The position numbers and the translations under genes were made by a program. This document shows positions 1 to 13,200 of a stretch of DNA of 64,000 nt, piece after piece (within the stretch, counting starts at the first letter, position 1; every line of letters starts with the position of its first letter). Below the pieces are notes generated by a model. That model was not told where the DNA came from and made no database searches. It saw nothing but the letters and a program-made list of their open reading frames with translations. Source of the DNA: [Phialemoniopsis] sp. UDSM-2020 (Eukaryota > Ascomycota > Sordariomycetes > Thyridiales > Thyridiaceae); the NCBI GenBank assembly GCA_018873225.1, contig JAEILZ010000004.1, positions 3,472,001 through 3,536,000 of the forward strand, in the 5' to 3' direction.

Positions 1-2502
1 TACAGCAGGGATCTGAAGAACCTGAAATTGAACATCGAGTATCAGACCAGTAAGTCTAGCCGTGTTGCCGTCGCATACAGAGAACAGTATTTACATACCC
101 TGACCAGAGGACCGACTGCATGTCAAGATCTCGGACGCCGGAAACAATGTCTATCAAGTCCACGAGTCGATCTTTCCACGACCCAAGAGCGACAAAGTCT
201 CTGCTGCAGACTCCAACTTGAAGATTGACATAGTCGAGAACCCCTTCTCTTTTGCAGTGTCCCGCAAGGACTCAGGCGAAGTGCTATTCAACACAACCGG
301 CTCACAACTCATCATGGAAACCCAGTACGTGCGACTGCGGACATCACTCCCCCAGGACCCCAACCTCTACGGGCTGGGCGAGCACAGCGACTCCTTTCGC
401 CTGCCAACCAAGGGCTACAAGCGCACCATGTGGAACGCCGAGTCCCCCTTCATCCCACGCAAGTCTAACCTTTACGGCACCCACCCCGTCTACTTCGAGC
501 ACCGAGGCAAAGGCGGCACGCACGGCGTCTTCCTACTCAACGCCAACGGGATGGACGTCAAGATCGACCAGGACGACGCCGGCCAGTTCCTCGAGTACAA
601 CGCCATCGGCGGCATTGTGGACCTGTACTTCCTCGCGGGCCCGACGCCCAACGACGTGAGCAAGCAGTACTCCGAGGTCGCCGGCCTGCCCGTCATGCAG
701 CAGTACTGGACTTTCGGGTACCACCAGTGCAAGTTCGGCTGGAAGAACATCGACACGTATAACGCCGTCGTGCGCAACTACTCGGAGGCGGGCATCCCGC
801 TCGAGACGCTGTGGGGCGACATCGACTACATGGACGGCCGCGCCGACTTCACCCTCGACCCGGTCAACTTCCCGCTCGACCGGTACCGCCAACTCGTCGA
901 TGACCTACACAAGAACGGCCAGAGCATCGTCATGATGGTTGACCCGGCCATCCTGCAGAGCAGCGACTACCCGCCGTATGTCCGGGGCAAGGCGGTCGAT
1001 GCCTTCCTCAAGGCTGATGATGGGTCTGACTACTACGGCGGGCAGTGGGCGGGCACGTCGGTGTGGCCGGACTGGTTCGCGCCCAACACCAACGAGTGGT
1101 GGCAGTCGGAGATTATGCGCTTCTTCGACGCCGACCAGGGAGTCAACGTCGACGGCCTGTGGAACGACATGAACGAGGTTTCCAACTTCTGCCATGAGGA
1201 CGCTTGCCCGGTCAACCAGGTCGCGGACCCCAGGGTAAAACCCAAGGAGGGCGCTGCTCTGGGTCTGCAGGAGCATCGCGAGCTTGTATATCCTGCGTAC
1301 AGAATCGGCAACCACCGTGGTAACCTCAGCACTCAAGCCCTTTCGACGAACGTCACGAATTATGATGGCTCGGTGCAGTACGATGTAAGTGTCCTGCCCG
1401 GTCCAAGACGAGACCGTCACTAACTTCCTTATCTTCCATGAAGACTCACAGCCTGTACGGCAATGGCATGGTAGCCTCCACCCGCGGCGCTCTGCTCAAG
1501 CGTCGACCCGGCGTGCGCCCCTTCGTGCTGACCCGCGCCTCGTATGCTGGCATGGGCACTCACGGCGCCCACTGGTTCGGCGACAACAACTCGACCTGGT
1601 CCGACTACCGTATCCAGATCGCACAGATGATCGCCTTCACCTCGATCCACCAGGTCTCCATGGTCGGCTCCGACGTCTGCGGCTTCAACGGCGTCGCCGA
1701 CGAGAAGATGTGCTCGCGCTGGGCCCTGCTCGGCGCCCTCTCGCCCTTCTACCGCAACCACGCCGACATCAGCGCGCCCAGCCAGGAATTCTACCGCTGG
1801 CCGCTCGTCGCGCAGACGGCCAAGAAGGCCATCGACATGCGCTACCGCCTCATCGACTACTTTTACACACACATGCAGCGCCAGACCGACACGGGCGAGC
1901 CCGCCGTCAAGCCCCTCTTCTACCTGTACCCGGAGGACGCAAACACCTTCCCCATCGACCTGCAGTACTTTTACGGCGACTCTTTGCTCGTGAGCCCCGT
2001 CACCGACGACTACTCTCAGGATGTCACGTTTTATCTTCCTGATGATGTCTTTTACGACTTTTGGACTGGCGAAAGGGTCGAGGGCGAGGGCAAGACGGTG
2101 ACGCGCACGGGCGTCGCGTGGGACGACATTCCGCTGCACGTACGCGGCGGCAGCATCATCGCCATGCGCGCCGAGTCCGCCAACACGACGGCCGCGCTAC
2201 GGACCAAGAACTTCAGCCTGTTGGTGGCGCCCGGCCGGGACGGCAAGGCCTCGGGCTCGCTTTATCTTGATGATGGCAAGAGCATCGACGTCGGTAATGA
2301 GTTCTCGCAGATCGAGTTCACGTGGGACGGCACGACGCTGAGGTCGGGCGGCAAGTTTGGCTACAAGACGGACGTGCGCATTGAGAGTGTCGTTTTCATG
2401 GGAACGGGCAAGGGGACAAAGTCGAGCGTCATGGATGCGAATGGCAAGTCGGCAGCTCAGGGGACATGGTCATTGAGTGAAGCATTTGAGGTCAAGATCT
2501 AA
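1..2502 (+). CDS. GH31 alpha-glucosidase, 5' end outside the window
   Basis: Secreted-type glycoside hydrolase family 31 enzyme that releases glucose from alpha-linked oligosaccharides. Three exons are visible: 1-49 (open at the window edge), 108-1384 and 1444-2502, with introns 50-107 (GTAAGT..CAG) and 1385-1443 (GTAAGT..AAG). Both joins keep the frame and restore conserved text: the first gives YQTKDRLHVKI, the second YDTHSLYG. The catalytic nucleophile is the Asp of DGLWNDMNE (codon 1166-1168), and the acid/base Asp lies in HWFGDNNSTW (codon 1582-1584). DRLHVKISDAGNNVYQVHES is the usual N-terminal beta-sandwich motif. The signal peptide and roughly the first 100 or more residues lie upstream of the window. 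Family assignment is secure; exact substrate (maltose, isomaltose, xyloglucan-derived) is not shown by the sequence. Confidence 0.93.
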
Positions 2503-3152
2503 GGGTGGTGGTGAACCTGGTGACGGCGTATGTGGCCCAGACTAGGAAGCACATCATGCAAGTCTGTGCACCAAGCTAGGTAGCCTAGGCTGGTGGTGTT
2601 AGCTGCCGCACAACATTCCAGACCGGCATATCTTTCGTGATCCCAGCCGACCCAATCCCGACAAAGAAGCTCTCCCATCTTTGCCCACATCCGCCCACTA
2701 GTGTAATGCTCCTCCCGCCGCGCCCGCGTCGTTACTTGGGCAGCCGGGTGGCACTAAGTTGGCGGCCGTCTCGGTCCTCGTTACGCAGATAGGCATAGCT
2801 CGATCGATTGAATCACGTCACCGTCCACATAAGGGCCAATTGGGCTCCCGGACCTCCAATTGAATGCGGTGTCTCGGACCCGGTACTGACTTACCGAGGC
2901 AGGTCTGTGGAACTGACAAATCCAAAAATGCATTGCGATACCTCCACTGAGGCGTCACTATTGTGTCGGGTATTGCCTCATAAAGGCATATCATTGAATT
3001 CCTGATCATTCTCTCAATCCAATCTTTCACTCCCATACCCCTCCTCCGTCACACATCACCCACCTTCGCAACACCCCCAGCTCTCATAACATCATCAGCT
3101 CCGACCCAGGCACAATCCTCACGAAGCTACACACAAATCACATCCGCCCATC
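2503..3152. other. intergenic, terminator and promoter region
   Basis: 650 bp between the alpha-glucosidase stop and the reductase start. The last 150 bp are rich in C and A with short CCCA/CACA runs, as is common just upstream of fungal start codons. No conserved open frame or RNA gene is seen. Confidence 0.5.
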
Positions 3153-4267
3153 ATGACCCAAAATAAGACCTTCATCTTCAAATCCCCACCCACGGACTTC
3201 CCCGTGCCGGGCGAACACATCACCGTCGAAGACCGGCCGGTAGACACGTCCTCCGCGCCCGCAGACGGAGTCGTCGCCGAGGTCCTCTACGCCTCCTACG
3301 ACCCGTACCTGCGCGGGCGCATGCGCGACCCCAAGATCCCCTCGTACTCGCCGCCCTTTGCCCCCAACACGCCGGTGGTCAACGACACGATCGTCTGCGT
3401 GCTGAAGTCAAACGTTGACGAGTGGAAGGAAGGGGACCTGGCCGTCGCGTTCCTGCCCATCGCCGAGTACGCCCGCCTCGATGCCGAGGCCCTCAAGAAC
3501 GCGCGCCTGCGCCGCATCACCAACGACAAGGGGCTCGACCTGGCCTTGTTCCTGGGACCGCTGGGCATGCCGGGCGTCACGGCGTACTCGGGCCTGCACA
3601 AGATCGGCAAGCCCAAGAAGGGCGAGACCATCTTTGTCAGCTCGGCCGCCGGAGCGGTGGGGCAGGTCGTCGGCCAGGTCGCCAAGCGCGAGGGCCTGCG
3701 GGTTATCGGGTCCGTTGGCTCGGACGACAAGCTCAAGTTCATCACTGAGGAGCTTGGATTTGATGGCGGTTTCAACTACAAGAAGGAGGCGCCTGGTGAC
3801 GCGCTCAAGAGGCTTTGCCCGGACGGAATTGACATCTACTTTGAGAATGTGGGTGGGGAGCAGCTCGAGGCTGCGATTGATAATATGAACATCGGGGGCC
3901 GGATCCCTATCTGCGGCATGGTAAGTCTGCTGGCTTCTGATTTGAGTGAGTTCTTGATGTGGTTACTAACGCTCGACGGTCATAGATCTCTGGGTACAAC
4001 ACTCCCTCAGAAAAGCGGTACGGCATCAAGAACCTGTTCATGACCATTGCACGACGGATCACCCTGCAGGGCTTCATGCAGGGCGACCCGGAGTTTGGCC
4101 CGGCGTATCGCCAGGAGTTCCAGGAGAATGTTGGAAAGTGGATCGTGGAGGGTAGCTTCAAACCTAAGATCCATGTCACAGAGGGTATCGACAATGCGGC
4201 GGAAGGTTTCGTCAACATGCTCAAGGGCGGCAACTTTGGCAAGGCTGTACTAAAGATCAAGGCTTAA
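3153..4267 (+). CDS. NADP-dependent MDR oxidoreductase (leukotriene B4 dehydrogenase / alkenal reductase type)
   Basis: Zinc-free medium-chain dehydrogenase/reductase of the prostaglandin reductase / LTB4 12-hydroxydehydrogenase group, which reduces activated double bonds (alkenals, enones) with NADPH in the cytosol. Exons 3153-3920 and 3986-4267, with one 65-nt intron (GTAAGT..ATAG, with ACTAAC as likely branch site), give 349 residues, the usual length. The N-terminal part has the family motif ASYDPYLRGRM; the dinucleotide fold shows SSAAGAVGQVVGQ near residue 165; and FDGGFNYK and GIDIYFENVGG follow in order. The C-terminal exon carries the ITLQGFM and EGIDNAAEGFVNML motifs. No structural zinc cysteines are seen, as expected. 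It is 1.1 kb from the PKS-linked P450 and could serve that pathway, but such enzymes are common detoxification genes; membership in the cluster is a guess. Confidence 0.92.
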
Positions 4268-4348
4268 TTCCTTTTCGAATGATATCAAAATGTCGTACTT
4301 TCAACATGCTTGAACTCTGCTCAGCCAAAGAAGCGGCGAAGTACATGG

Positions 4349-6381
4349 CTAATGATGTTGATCGTTACGCTTTAATGTGACCCAGAGCGGTGGCTTGTCC
4401 CATAAAGCGAACTCCCTCTGTCCGTCCATCCACCCACGGCTTTCCTCGTTGAGTACGATGTCGAATTGCCAGAGCAGCCGGGCCAGTACGACTCGCATCT
4501 CCAGATAGGCAAGCCTAGAGCGGAATGTCAGTGGTCTGTGGCACGGCAGTGAGAAGTCTAAGCTGGCATTGTGATCACTGACCCCTTACCCAGACACACC
4601 CTGGGCCCGAGAGAAAAAGCCTGCATCGCTGCCCTGTCGTCCTTACGATACTCCTCCGGGGGATCAGGCAGCCAGCGCTCGGGGACAAATCGATCGGGGT
4701 TGGCGAAGTTGTGTTTGCTCCGGTTAGTCGACCACTGATGTACACCGACCGTTGTCCCTCCAGGCACAAACTTCCCATCAATCACGGCACCAGCAGGCCC
4801 CGTTATGCGCGGAAGTGTAGATGGCACAGGCGGATAACACCGAAGGGACTCGGTGAGGACCGCTTCTAGATATGGAAGACGGCTAGCACTACTCAAGTTT
4901 CGAGGCGTAATCTCTTCGGCGGAGCGGAACGACTCGCGTAATTCAGATCGTAGACGGGCCAGTACGGGTGGATGCGTCAGTATCAAGTAGGTCGCACCGC
5001 TCAAAAGCGTGGCAGTGGTCTCGGATCCGGCAACGAGGAGTGCCCGGAAAGTGCTCATGAGCTCTTGAGGCGTCATTGCTCCCGGTGTAGACTCCTTGCG
5101 CAGAATCTGTCATGCGCTGCGGCGTTAAAGTTGAAGGCATTTATAAGAGAAAGCAGACCGCTTACGTGTGTCATGAAATCCTTTCTGCCGCTCTTGCGGG
5201 CCAAGCGTTTCTCGATCCTGGCTTTGGTAAAGTCTCTGTGACGCTGGAGCTTGGCACCCAACGAAGGAATAGCGCCAAGTACCACTGCGAAAATCGGGCC
5301 GAGTATGGGGTAGGTGTCCTTTAAACGGAGGAGACTGATCATCTTGATGGATGCGAATAGGTCGCTAGATTTGCGATACATGGTCAATGAGCAGAGAAGC
5401 CGGAAGCCAAAGCATTGCAAGAAGGGCTACTTACGTCATCCATTCGTGATACTGACCAGCTTCGAGAGCATCGAATGGTTCTCCAACCGTCATATCACTG
5501 TTCGGTACATTAGTTCTTTCTTCCAGCCTATGCTTCAATTGTCCTTGAAGGTGTGACTCTCACTCGAGCACTTACGCAATGATATCGAAAGTTGTGAAAT
5601 TGAACCAGGCGGTAAGATCCACATGGCCGCGGGCTGGCCCATCGACCTGTCCTTGTAACTTGTCAATCAATAAGTCAAAGTAATGGCAAAGCAGTGTCTC
5701 TTGTTCCAACAATGCGGTATCTGTAAATCCAGGAGCCATTGCTTTCCGCATACGAGTATGATCGGCCTGGTTCACGACTGTTGCCTCTCAATTAGAGTTG
5801 GAAATGTCTGATCTGGGGTCTAGCAACTTCATACCCAGGATACTGCGATTTGCCGAGTTAAAGTAAACAGGATCTTTGGCCAGTTCTATACGATCGGGCT
5901 TTAAGCCATAGATATCTGCAACCGTCAACTAATCGCTGTCCGTAATGAGGTTAAGCACCAACTACTACCTTTCCAGGCCTGGGCTGTGCTATTGGATAGA
6001 GCATCAGGCGCTATCCTGACAACTGTTCCATACTTCTTGTGAAGGTTTTCGATGTCTTTATACGCTGTTCCTCTTAATATGGAGACCTTATCCGGTAGGT
6101 AAGAAGCCGCTCTTAACCATGGTCCTGCAGGAACAACCGGGTATTAACAACATAGTGCCTCAAGTGCGCGAGGAGTAACATGTTTTAATGCTGCTCACCT
6201 GGAAACGTCCTCAAAGGGTGCAAATAAACATTTTGAATGACCCTGACCAGGAACGATACGAGCCACTAAATGTAGGGTGTGAGCAAGAGGCCGACCGTGG
6301 TACCCAAGCTTTCCCCATGGCACTTACCCAGAGCGCCAAGCCCACCAACAAAGTCTCGATAAACACTCTAAGGTTAGCCAT
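4349..6381 (-). CDS. cytochrome P450 monooxygenase, nine exons
   Basis: Haem-thiolate monooxygenase anchored in the ER membrane, likely to hydroxylate the polyketide made next door. Exons in transcript order: 6328-6381, 6199-6265, 5969-6124, 5835-5915, 5576-5777, 5435-5497, 5166-5364, 4583-5106 and 4349-4514. All phases agree and give 503 residues, normal for a microsomal P450. An N-terminal hydrophobic anchor is followed by HPLRTFPGPW, the proline-rich hinge. The I-helix is LLVAGSETTA, the K-helix ExxR is ESLRCYPP, and the haem loop is FSLGPRVCLGKG with Cys as axial ligand. The haem-loop exon was ended at GTCAGT (4582-4577) rather than at the stronger GTAAGG just before it, because only this keeps LAYLEMRVVLARLLWQFD in frame. 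It is divergent from the PKS and probably co-regulated. Confidence 0.9.
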
Positions 6382-7215
6382 GAGCAGGTATCTCTAGGTC
6401 CGATAACTGTCAATGTGTCCGGGCGATGGAAAGGTGTCATGAAGGGGAAAAGGAAATACACATCCTGAGAGGAGTAGCACGTTCCGAAAACCAGAATTAG
6501 CTACGCTGCGGGACAAGCACGGGATCTTCGAGGGTTAACTTTAACACAGAATGCGGGGTCTGTGAATTCAAGATGGGAGAGTGAAGAGGCGTAGAACCTT
6601 GTCAGTAGGATCAAAGTGATGATCTTTCCACGATCTTGCGCAAACCCGCGGGGTAGTCGACGTCAAACCTGGTCTTGACAAGGGCCCAAGACACTAGGTT
6701 CGGGGTAATGTTAAGGTTTTAAGAATCCTGACAACGATTTAAGCTTATCCAGTTTTGGTAGGAGATACAAGGCTCATCGTTCGCCTACAGTAGTCACTCC
6801 ACTGCGACCCTGGCTAGAGCCAGTCAATCGCAGCCAAGGCGACAAGTCTAGTTGAGAACCTGACCTACTGTGACATTCATTACCCTAGTGAACTGTAGCA
6901 CAACCTGTACGCTCCACTACAAAAGGACTCGTAATGCAGATGTGATTCGTACGGCGCAGTCTCGGAGCCATGTCGCTTACGTGCGCATTTATCCCCCCCA
7001 ATGAGAAGCAAGCAAAAGTCGCCGGCTTCTGTCCAGAGAGCGGGGATTATATCATTCCCAAGTAGTCGTAGGAACGGAAAGGTTATTATAAGGAGATGAA
7101 CATGAGTTGTAGATCAAGCTCTCGACAAGTCTCAGTTTCATCAGTAAACGAAGCAATGACTCAATAACGTCAAATTTACGGATCACCAAACCACCATACC
7201 ACAACACTGAGAGAA
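6382..7215. promoter_or_regulatory. shared divergent promoter of P450 and PKS
   Basis: 834 bp between the two start codons. It has a CCAAT pentamer near 6996-7000, two CGG triplets eight bases apart (6952-6954 and 6963-6965) of the sort read by Zn2Cys6 regulators, and a TATA-like stretch (TTATTATAA, about 7083-7091) some 125 bp before the PKS start. These short motifs are weak evidence alone; the head-to-head layout is the stronger argument for joint control. Confidence 0.4.
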
Positions 7216-10200
7216 ATGGACGTTAGCAAGGAGTCTAGCGCCATTGCCATCGTCGGCATGGGGTGCCGGTACCCCGGTGGCGCACACAGTCCAGAGGAGC
7301 TGTGGGAATTGGTCGCCTCCGGCCGCGAAACATGGAGTGAGGTGCCGAAAGACCGCTACAATGAGCAGGCATTCTACCATCCAGACCCTGAAGCACCTGA
7401 AGCCATCAGTCAGAGGGGCGGTCACTTTATCAACCAGAATTTGGAAGATTTTGATCCAGGCTTCTTTGGCATCTCCGCACCTGAGGCCGAGGCCGTGGAT
7501 CCGCTGCAGCGTGTTGTACTCGAGACAGCATGGGAAGCCGTAGAAAGCGCCGGTATCCCCATGGAAAAGTTCCGGGGCTCCAAAACGGCCGTATACATGG
7601 CAATGTTTGGGCACGACGCTGAGCAACTGGTGCACAAAGACACACTAGCATTCAACAGATACCAAGACTACGGTATCACAAAACCGCTGCTTGCCAACCG
7701 TTTATCATACCTATTCGATCTACACGGTCCCTCGGTCATGCTCGACACAGCTTGCTCAGGCAGTCTAGTTGCTATTCACTTAGCGTGTCAAGCTTTGAGG
7801 TTAGGGGAGGTTTCGGCGGCTATCGCAGGCGGCGTAGGCTTGACGTTCTCCCCAGACCAGATGTCGCTTATGTCACTAGTCGGTGTCTTCAACAGTGACG
7901 GTCGTTCGTACACTTGGGACGAGCGTGGCAATGGGTACGGGCGCGGCGAAGGTGTTGGCATAATTATGCTCAAACGCCTCGACGACGCCATAGATGATGG
8001 AGATCCCATTCGTGCGGTTATCCGGAACTCGGCTGTCAACCAGGACGGCAAAACAAACGGCATCTCCCTTCCAAGCCAGACAGCACAAGAGCTCCTCGCC
8101 CATGACGTCTTTCACGGTCTACCCTTTACGCACAAGGACATACAATACGCCGAAGCGCACGGCACGGGCACCAAGGCCGGAGACAAAATAGAGATGCAGG
8201 CCATCCGATCCGTGTTAGCCTCGGACCGGGAGACCGACAAGCCCCTGTTTGTCGGCGCGATCAAATCCAACATTGGCCACTCTGAAGCGGCGAGCGGCGC
8301 TGCGGGCCTGATCAGGACAGTGATGGCTATGGAGAAAGGATTGATTGCCCCTCAGGCCCTACTCGAAAACTTCAAACCGGGTCTAGAGCCTGACGGATGG
8401 AACATCAGGATCGCGCGAGAAACGACACCATGGCCATCGACGGAGGGTAATCGCAGGGCAGTCGTGAGCAGTTTTGGCTTCGGTGGTACCAACGGTATGC
8501 TGGTACTAGAGTCTCCTCCTCAGCAGAAAGCACTGCTTAGCAACGGGACGTCGAGTAGCAGGGAAGCACCACGGCCTCGTCTTTTCGTCACGTCTGCCAA
8601 GTCTGAGCATTCGGCTTCCAAGGCGATCGAAAGACTGAAGACACACCTCGAGAAGCGCCAGTCGATCGACCTCGACGCTCTCTCGCATACGCTTGCCGCC
8701 AAGCGCAGCCATTTCGCTTGGCGCTCCGCTGTTGTAGCCGACAGTACAGACACACTTATTGAAGCACTCTCTGCACAAGACGCAGCTCCCCATCAAACCC
8801 CTGCGCGTAAGAACGTGACTGCCTTCATCTTCACGGGGCAAGGCGCTCAGTGGGCGCAGATGGGACACGGCCTGCTTGCTGCGAGCCCCATCTTTCGAAA
8901 GTCCATCGAAGACAGCGACGAGTTCCTCAGGGAGCAACTAGGAGCAGACTGGAGTCTAGTGGAGCAGCTCTCACAGCCCGACTCAACTACCCGCCTCAAC
9001 GATAGCCGCTTTGGCCAACCCGCTAGCACAGCCATCCAACTTGCCTTGGTCGACTTGCTCCGAAGCTGGGATGTCGTCCCAGCGGCCGTCTTGGGACACT
9101 CGAGTGGCGAAATCGCTGCTGCTTACGCCGCCGGAACGCTCACACGCCACATGGCCATGTTGGTCTCTTACCATCGTAGCTTTCTGGCTGGACTAGCTAA
9201 GCAGCGGGTCACACAACCGGGCACAATGGCTGCTGTGGGCCTAGGAGAGGAAGAAGTGGCAAAGTATCTGCAAGGCCACGAGGGGCTAGTTGCAGCTTGC
9301 ATCAACAGCCCGTCGAGTGTTACCATCTCCGGAGACGAGGCAGAAATGCAGCAAGTGGAAGATGCTCTGGAGAAGGACGGCGTTTTCTTCCGGCGGCTCA
9401 AGGTTGACACTGCTTATCATTCGCACCATATGAAGTCGGTAGCCCAAGACTACCTCGACCAACTTCGAGAAGTTAGCTCAGGCACGGTTACTTCCACGAC
9501 ACGCTTCTTTTCCTCTGTCACGGAGTCTGAGAAGCAAGAAGACTTTGGTGCCTCCTATTGGGTGAGCAACCTGGTATCACCTGTGCGATTTGCTGGTACA
9601 CTTCAGACGATGATAAACGAGTTGAGCAGCGGGGGAGAGGTGGTCAACCTTGTCGAGATCGGCCCACACAAAGCACTCGCCGGGCCTGTCCGACAGACAC
9701 TCCAGCAACAGCAGACGAGTGGGATCCTGTACAACTACATCGCCACTCTGGATCGGGGGAAGGACTCGGCCTCTTCGCTACTCACCACAGCTTCCCAGCT
9801 GTACAAGGCTGGCGTTCACGATCTAGACCTCGGCAACGCTGCTGCCCTTGGCATTTCAGACTGCACACCATCGCCCACCCTTCTGACTAACCTCCCACCA
9901 TACGCCTGGGATCATGAAATAAAGTACTGGGCGGAGTCACGCCTCAGCCGCGAATACCGGTTCCGTCGCCATGCCTATCACGATCTTTTGGGATCGCGAG
10001 TAACCGCATCGCCAGAAACACAACCTTCATGGCGCATGTTGCTTAGCCATGAGAAGCTGCCTTGGCTTAAAGACCACGCGGTGGATGACATGGCCGTCTT
10101 TCCTGCCACCGCTTACATGACCATGGCGATCCAAGCGTTGGCTCAGCTGCACGACGGGAGCCCAGTACCAGCCAAAGGCTACCATCTGAAACGAATGACG

Positions 10201-13200
10201 TTCAAGACGGCACTGCCCATTCCAAAAGACACACGCGGGGTTGAAGTCATGTTGACCTTCCGGCACATGGAGAATGACGACTCGTATGACTTTGTCATTT
10301 CGTCCTTCTCGGCCCAGGGTAAGTGGCTTGATCATTGCGCTGGCAGCATCTCTCGCAAGGAGGACGAGTATTTCGGAGATCTTGGAGATGAGCAGCGACT
10401 TGTCAGCCGTTTTGAAGATGCCAAGAAGACCTGTGTCAAAGTCCTTGAGAAGGAGGTGCTCTACAGCCGCCTTGCAGCTTTGGGCAACTACTATGGCCCA
10501 TCCTTCTCTGTTAGCAAGGAGATAGGCATGTCAGACTTCCAAGGGGTGAACAATGTCCAAATTGCGGACATTGCTTCCGCCATGCCAGCCGGCTTCGCCC
10601 AGCCTCACATCATACACCCCACGACACTGGACGGTGTTCTCCAGACAGCTTTGCCAGTGTTTGTGCAACACGCTCAACCCGGGTCTGTCATGCCGTCATT
10701 CATTGCTGACGTCTGGGTCTCGGCCGACATTGCAAACCAGCCCGGGCACCAGCTCGATGTACTTTGTGATCTAAGCGACACATTCCCACGCTCAACAAAT
10801 TTCGATCTCTCGGCCTTCCAACATACGACTGATGGTACTGGTTCGAGTTCGCGCTGTGTCTTGACCATATCAGACGGCGAGGCGATCGTGGTCGGAGATG
10901 CCAAGGCGGCACCCGTCACCGAGTCTAAAGAAGAAATGGAAAAGAGGAAAGAGAAACGTTTCATCTGGACGTCAAAGTCGGGCTTGGACATCATGTCGAT
11001 CACGGGCGAAATGCTCGAGTCCGCTGTCGTGTCGCTTCAGTCAGACCAGGCGGGTATGACACAGGCTGCTAAGGTCGACCTGTTGGATGGTATTGCAGCG
11101 AGATACATCAACGCGGCCATGCAAGAAATTCGCAACACCCTAGGTGGAGACGATGCTATAGCCAATGACTTCCGCAAACACCAATGGAGTTGCTTCCAGA
11201 AGTGGGCATCATCGACTGACTGGGCCGCCCTCCTCGAGCGAGCTCCAAGTTCTGAAGTTGAGTTGAAAGAGTTGGCTGGACGGCTCGGTGCGGAGGGAGA
11301 AGCCGTGGAACGCATTGGATCGAATCTTGTACAGGTGCTTACCGGCCAGACAAATGCGCTCAGCCTACTACTTGAGGATCAGCTCTTGTTCCGCATCTAC
11401 CACGGCGACGAGGGCGCCCGGGCGAGTCAATACATGGCTGACTACGCGGCTCACCTAACCTTTCAACGGCCCGGGCTACGTATTTTGGAGGTCGGCGCCG
11501 GGACCGGCGGGACGACTGCCAAAGTCCTGAAGGCATGTTGTCGAGATGCCGCCGTGCCCTTCTGCGACGAGTACATGTTCACCGATATCTCTTCAGGCTT
11601 CTTCGACGAGGTGCGCTCGGGCTTACTGAAGCCATGGTCGCATATGCTTTCGTTCAAGGCCTTTGACCTGGAGCGCGATCCGATCGAGCAGGGTTTTGAG
11701 GCAAACTCGTACGACCTCATCATTGCTGCGAATGTTGTGCACGCGACTGCGAGCATCAAGGAGTCGCTGAAACGCATTCGGAAACTCCTCAAGCCTGGCG
11801 GCATACTTGGCCTCGTGGAGCTGACACGCTCTCTAACGTCGGGGGGTATGATTTTCGGGTGCCTTGAAGGATGGTGGGCTGGCATTCATGAAGGCAGAGT
11901 CGATGGTCCTGTGCAGAGCGCTGAAAAATGGGATGGCCATCTCCGTGCATCCGGATTTTCTGGGGTGGACATCGTGGCTTACGATCTTCCCGAGCCTCAA
12001 AGGCATTCGGCTTTGCTGTTGTCCACTGCACTTGCCGAAGCAGCCATGACCAATGGCTCCAGTACAGCAGAAGCACTCGAGGAAACCTACGGCAAAGCTC
12101 CCATCGAGATACTCAACGCCTTGCCCGAGACTTCCATCAATGGTCAATTTGTTGAAGACCTGGCACTCGAGCTATCCAAGTCGCATCAGTGCAACGTAAC
12201 CATGGGCGACTGGACAAGCCAGGTAGTGAACGACGAGTGCTCGTACGTCATTCTCGACTCGACTGAGAATCGCCTGATCACGAATGCAGCACCGGAGAAG
12301 TTCTCCCGTGTCATGAGGTTGCTCAGTAGAGGCACCAATTTATACTGGGTTACATTTGCGGGAACAAAGGAGGCCAGCGAACGGGACAGTATCGAGCCAG
12401 ACAACGCATTGGTGACAGGCCTCGTGCGCGTAGCACGTGCGGAGAACAACAAGCTTCAGTGCTTCACGCTGGATGTGCAGAACGACGTGACAACATCTCC
12501 GGATCTCGTGCGTCACTCTATCATCCAGGTCATCAGGTCGAGTGAGGCCCGTATGTCCCAGGGAGTGCCTCTTGAATTTGAGTATTCACTCCGAGATGGT
12601 CTCATGCGCATTCAACGTCTGGTGAGCGAGCCAGTTCTTGATCGGCTAGTGGCAGACGGCGATGCCGAGGGTGGCGACAGCGACACGGATAAGGAGGTAA
12701 TTCCCTTCTTTGGTCAGGAGAAGCTGCGACTCGAGGTTCAAAAGCCCGGGTTGCTTGGAAGTCTCACATTCGTCGCGTTAGAGACGGAGCAAGAACCAGA
12801 ACCAGACTTGGGCCCTTACGAGGTTGAGATCAAGCCACAAGCATGGGGAGTTAACTTCAAAGACGTCCTCATCGCGCTTGGCCAGCTTCATCCCAGACAG
12901 ACCATGGTGGGTGAAGTAGCCGGCAGCATCGTGCGCGTGGGCTCCAAGGCGTCCGAGTTACTCCAGCTAGGCGATCGGGTGGCTGCCTTTACCACATACG
13001 AAGACTATTACTCCAACCTGGCTCGAACCGATGCCAGACTCGTACACAAGATTCCCGAAAGCATGGAATGGGTTGAGGCCGCATCATTACCAGTGGCATT
13101 TGCGACGGCATCATACTCGCTGATCGACTGCGCCCGCCTAGAGCCGGGAATGACGGTTCTCGTGCACGCGGCGACTGGTGCTCTGGGACAGGCCGCGGTC

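Noticed and set aside
4577..4590. GTAAGG as the donor of the last P450 intron
   Set aside because: Its phase shifts the final exon out of the conserved AYLEMR frame; GTCAGT five bases later fits.
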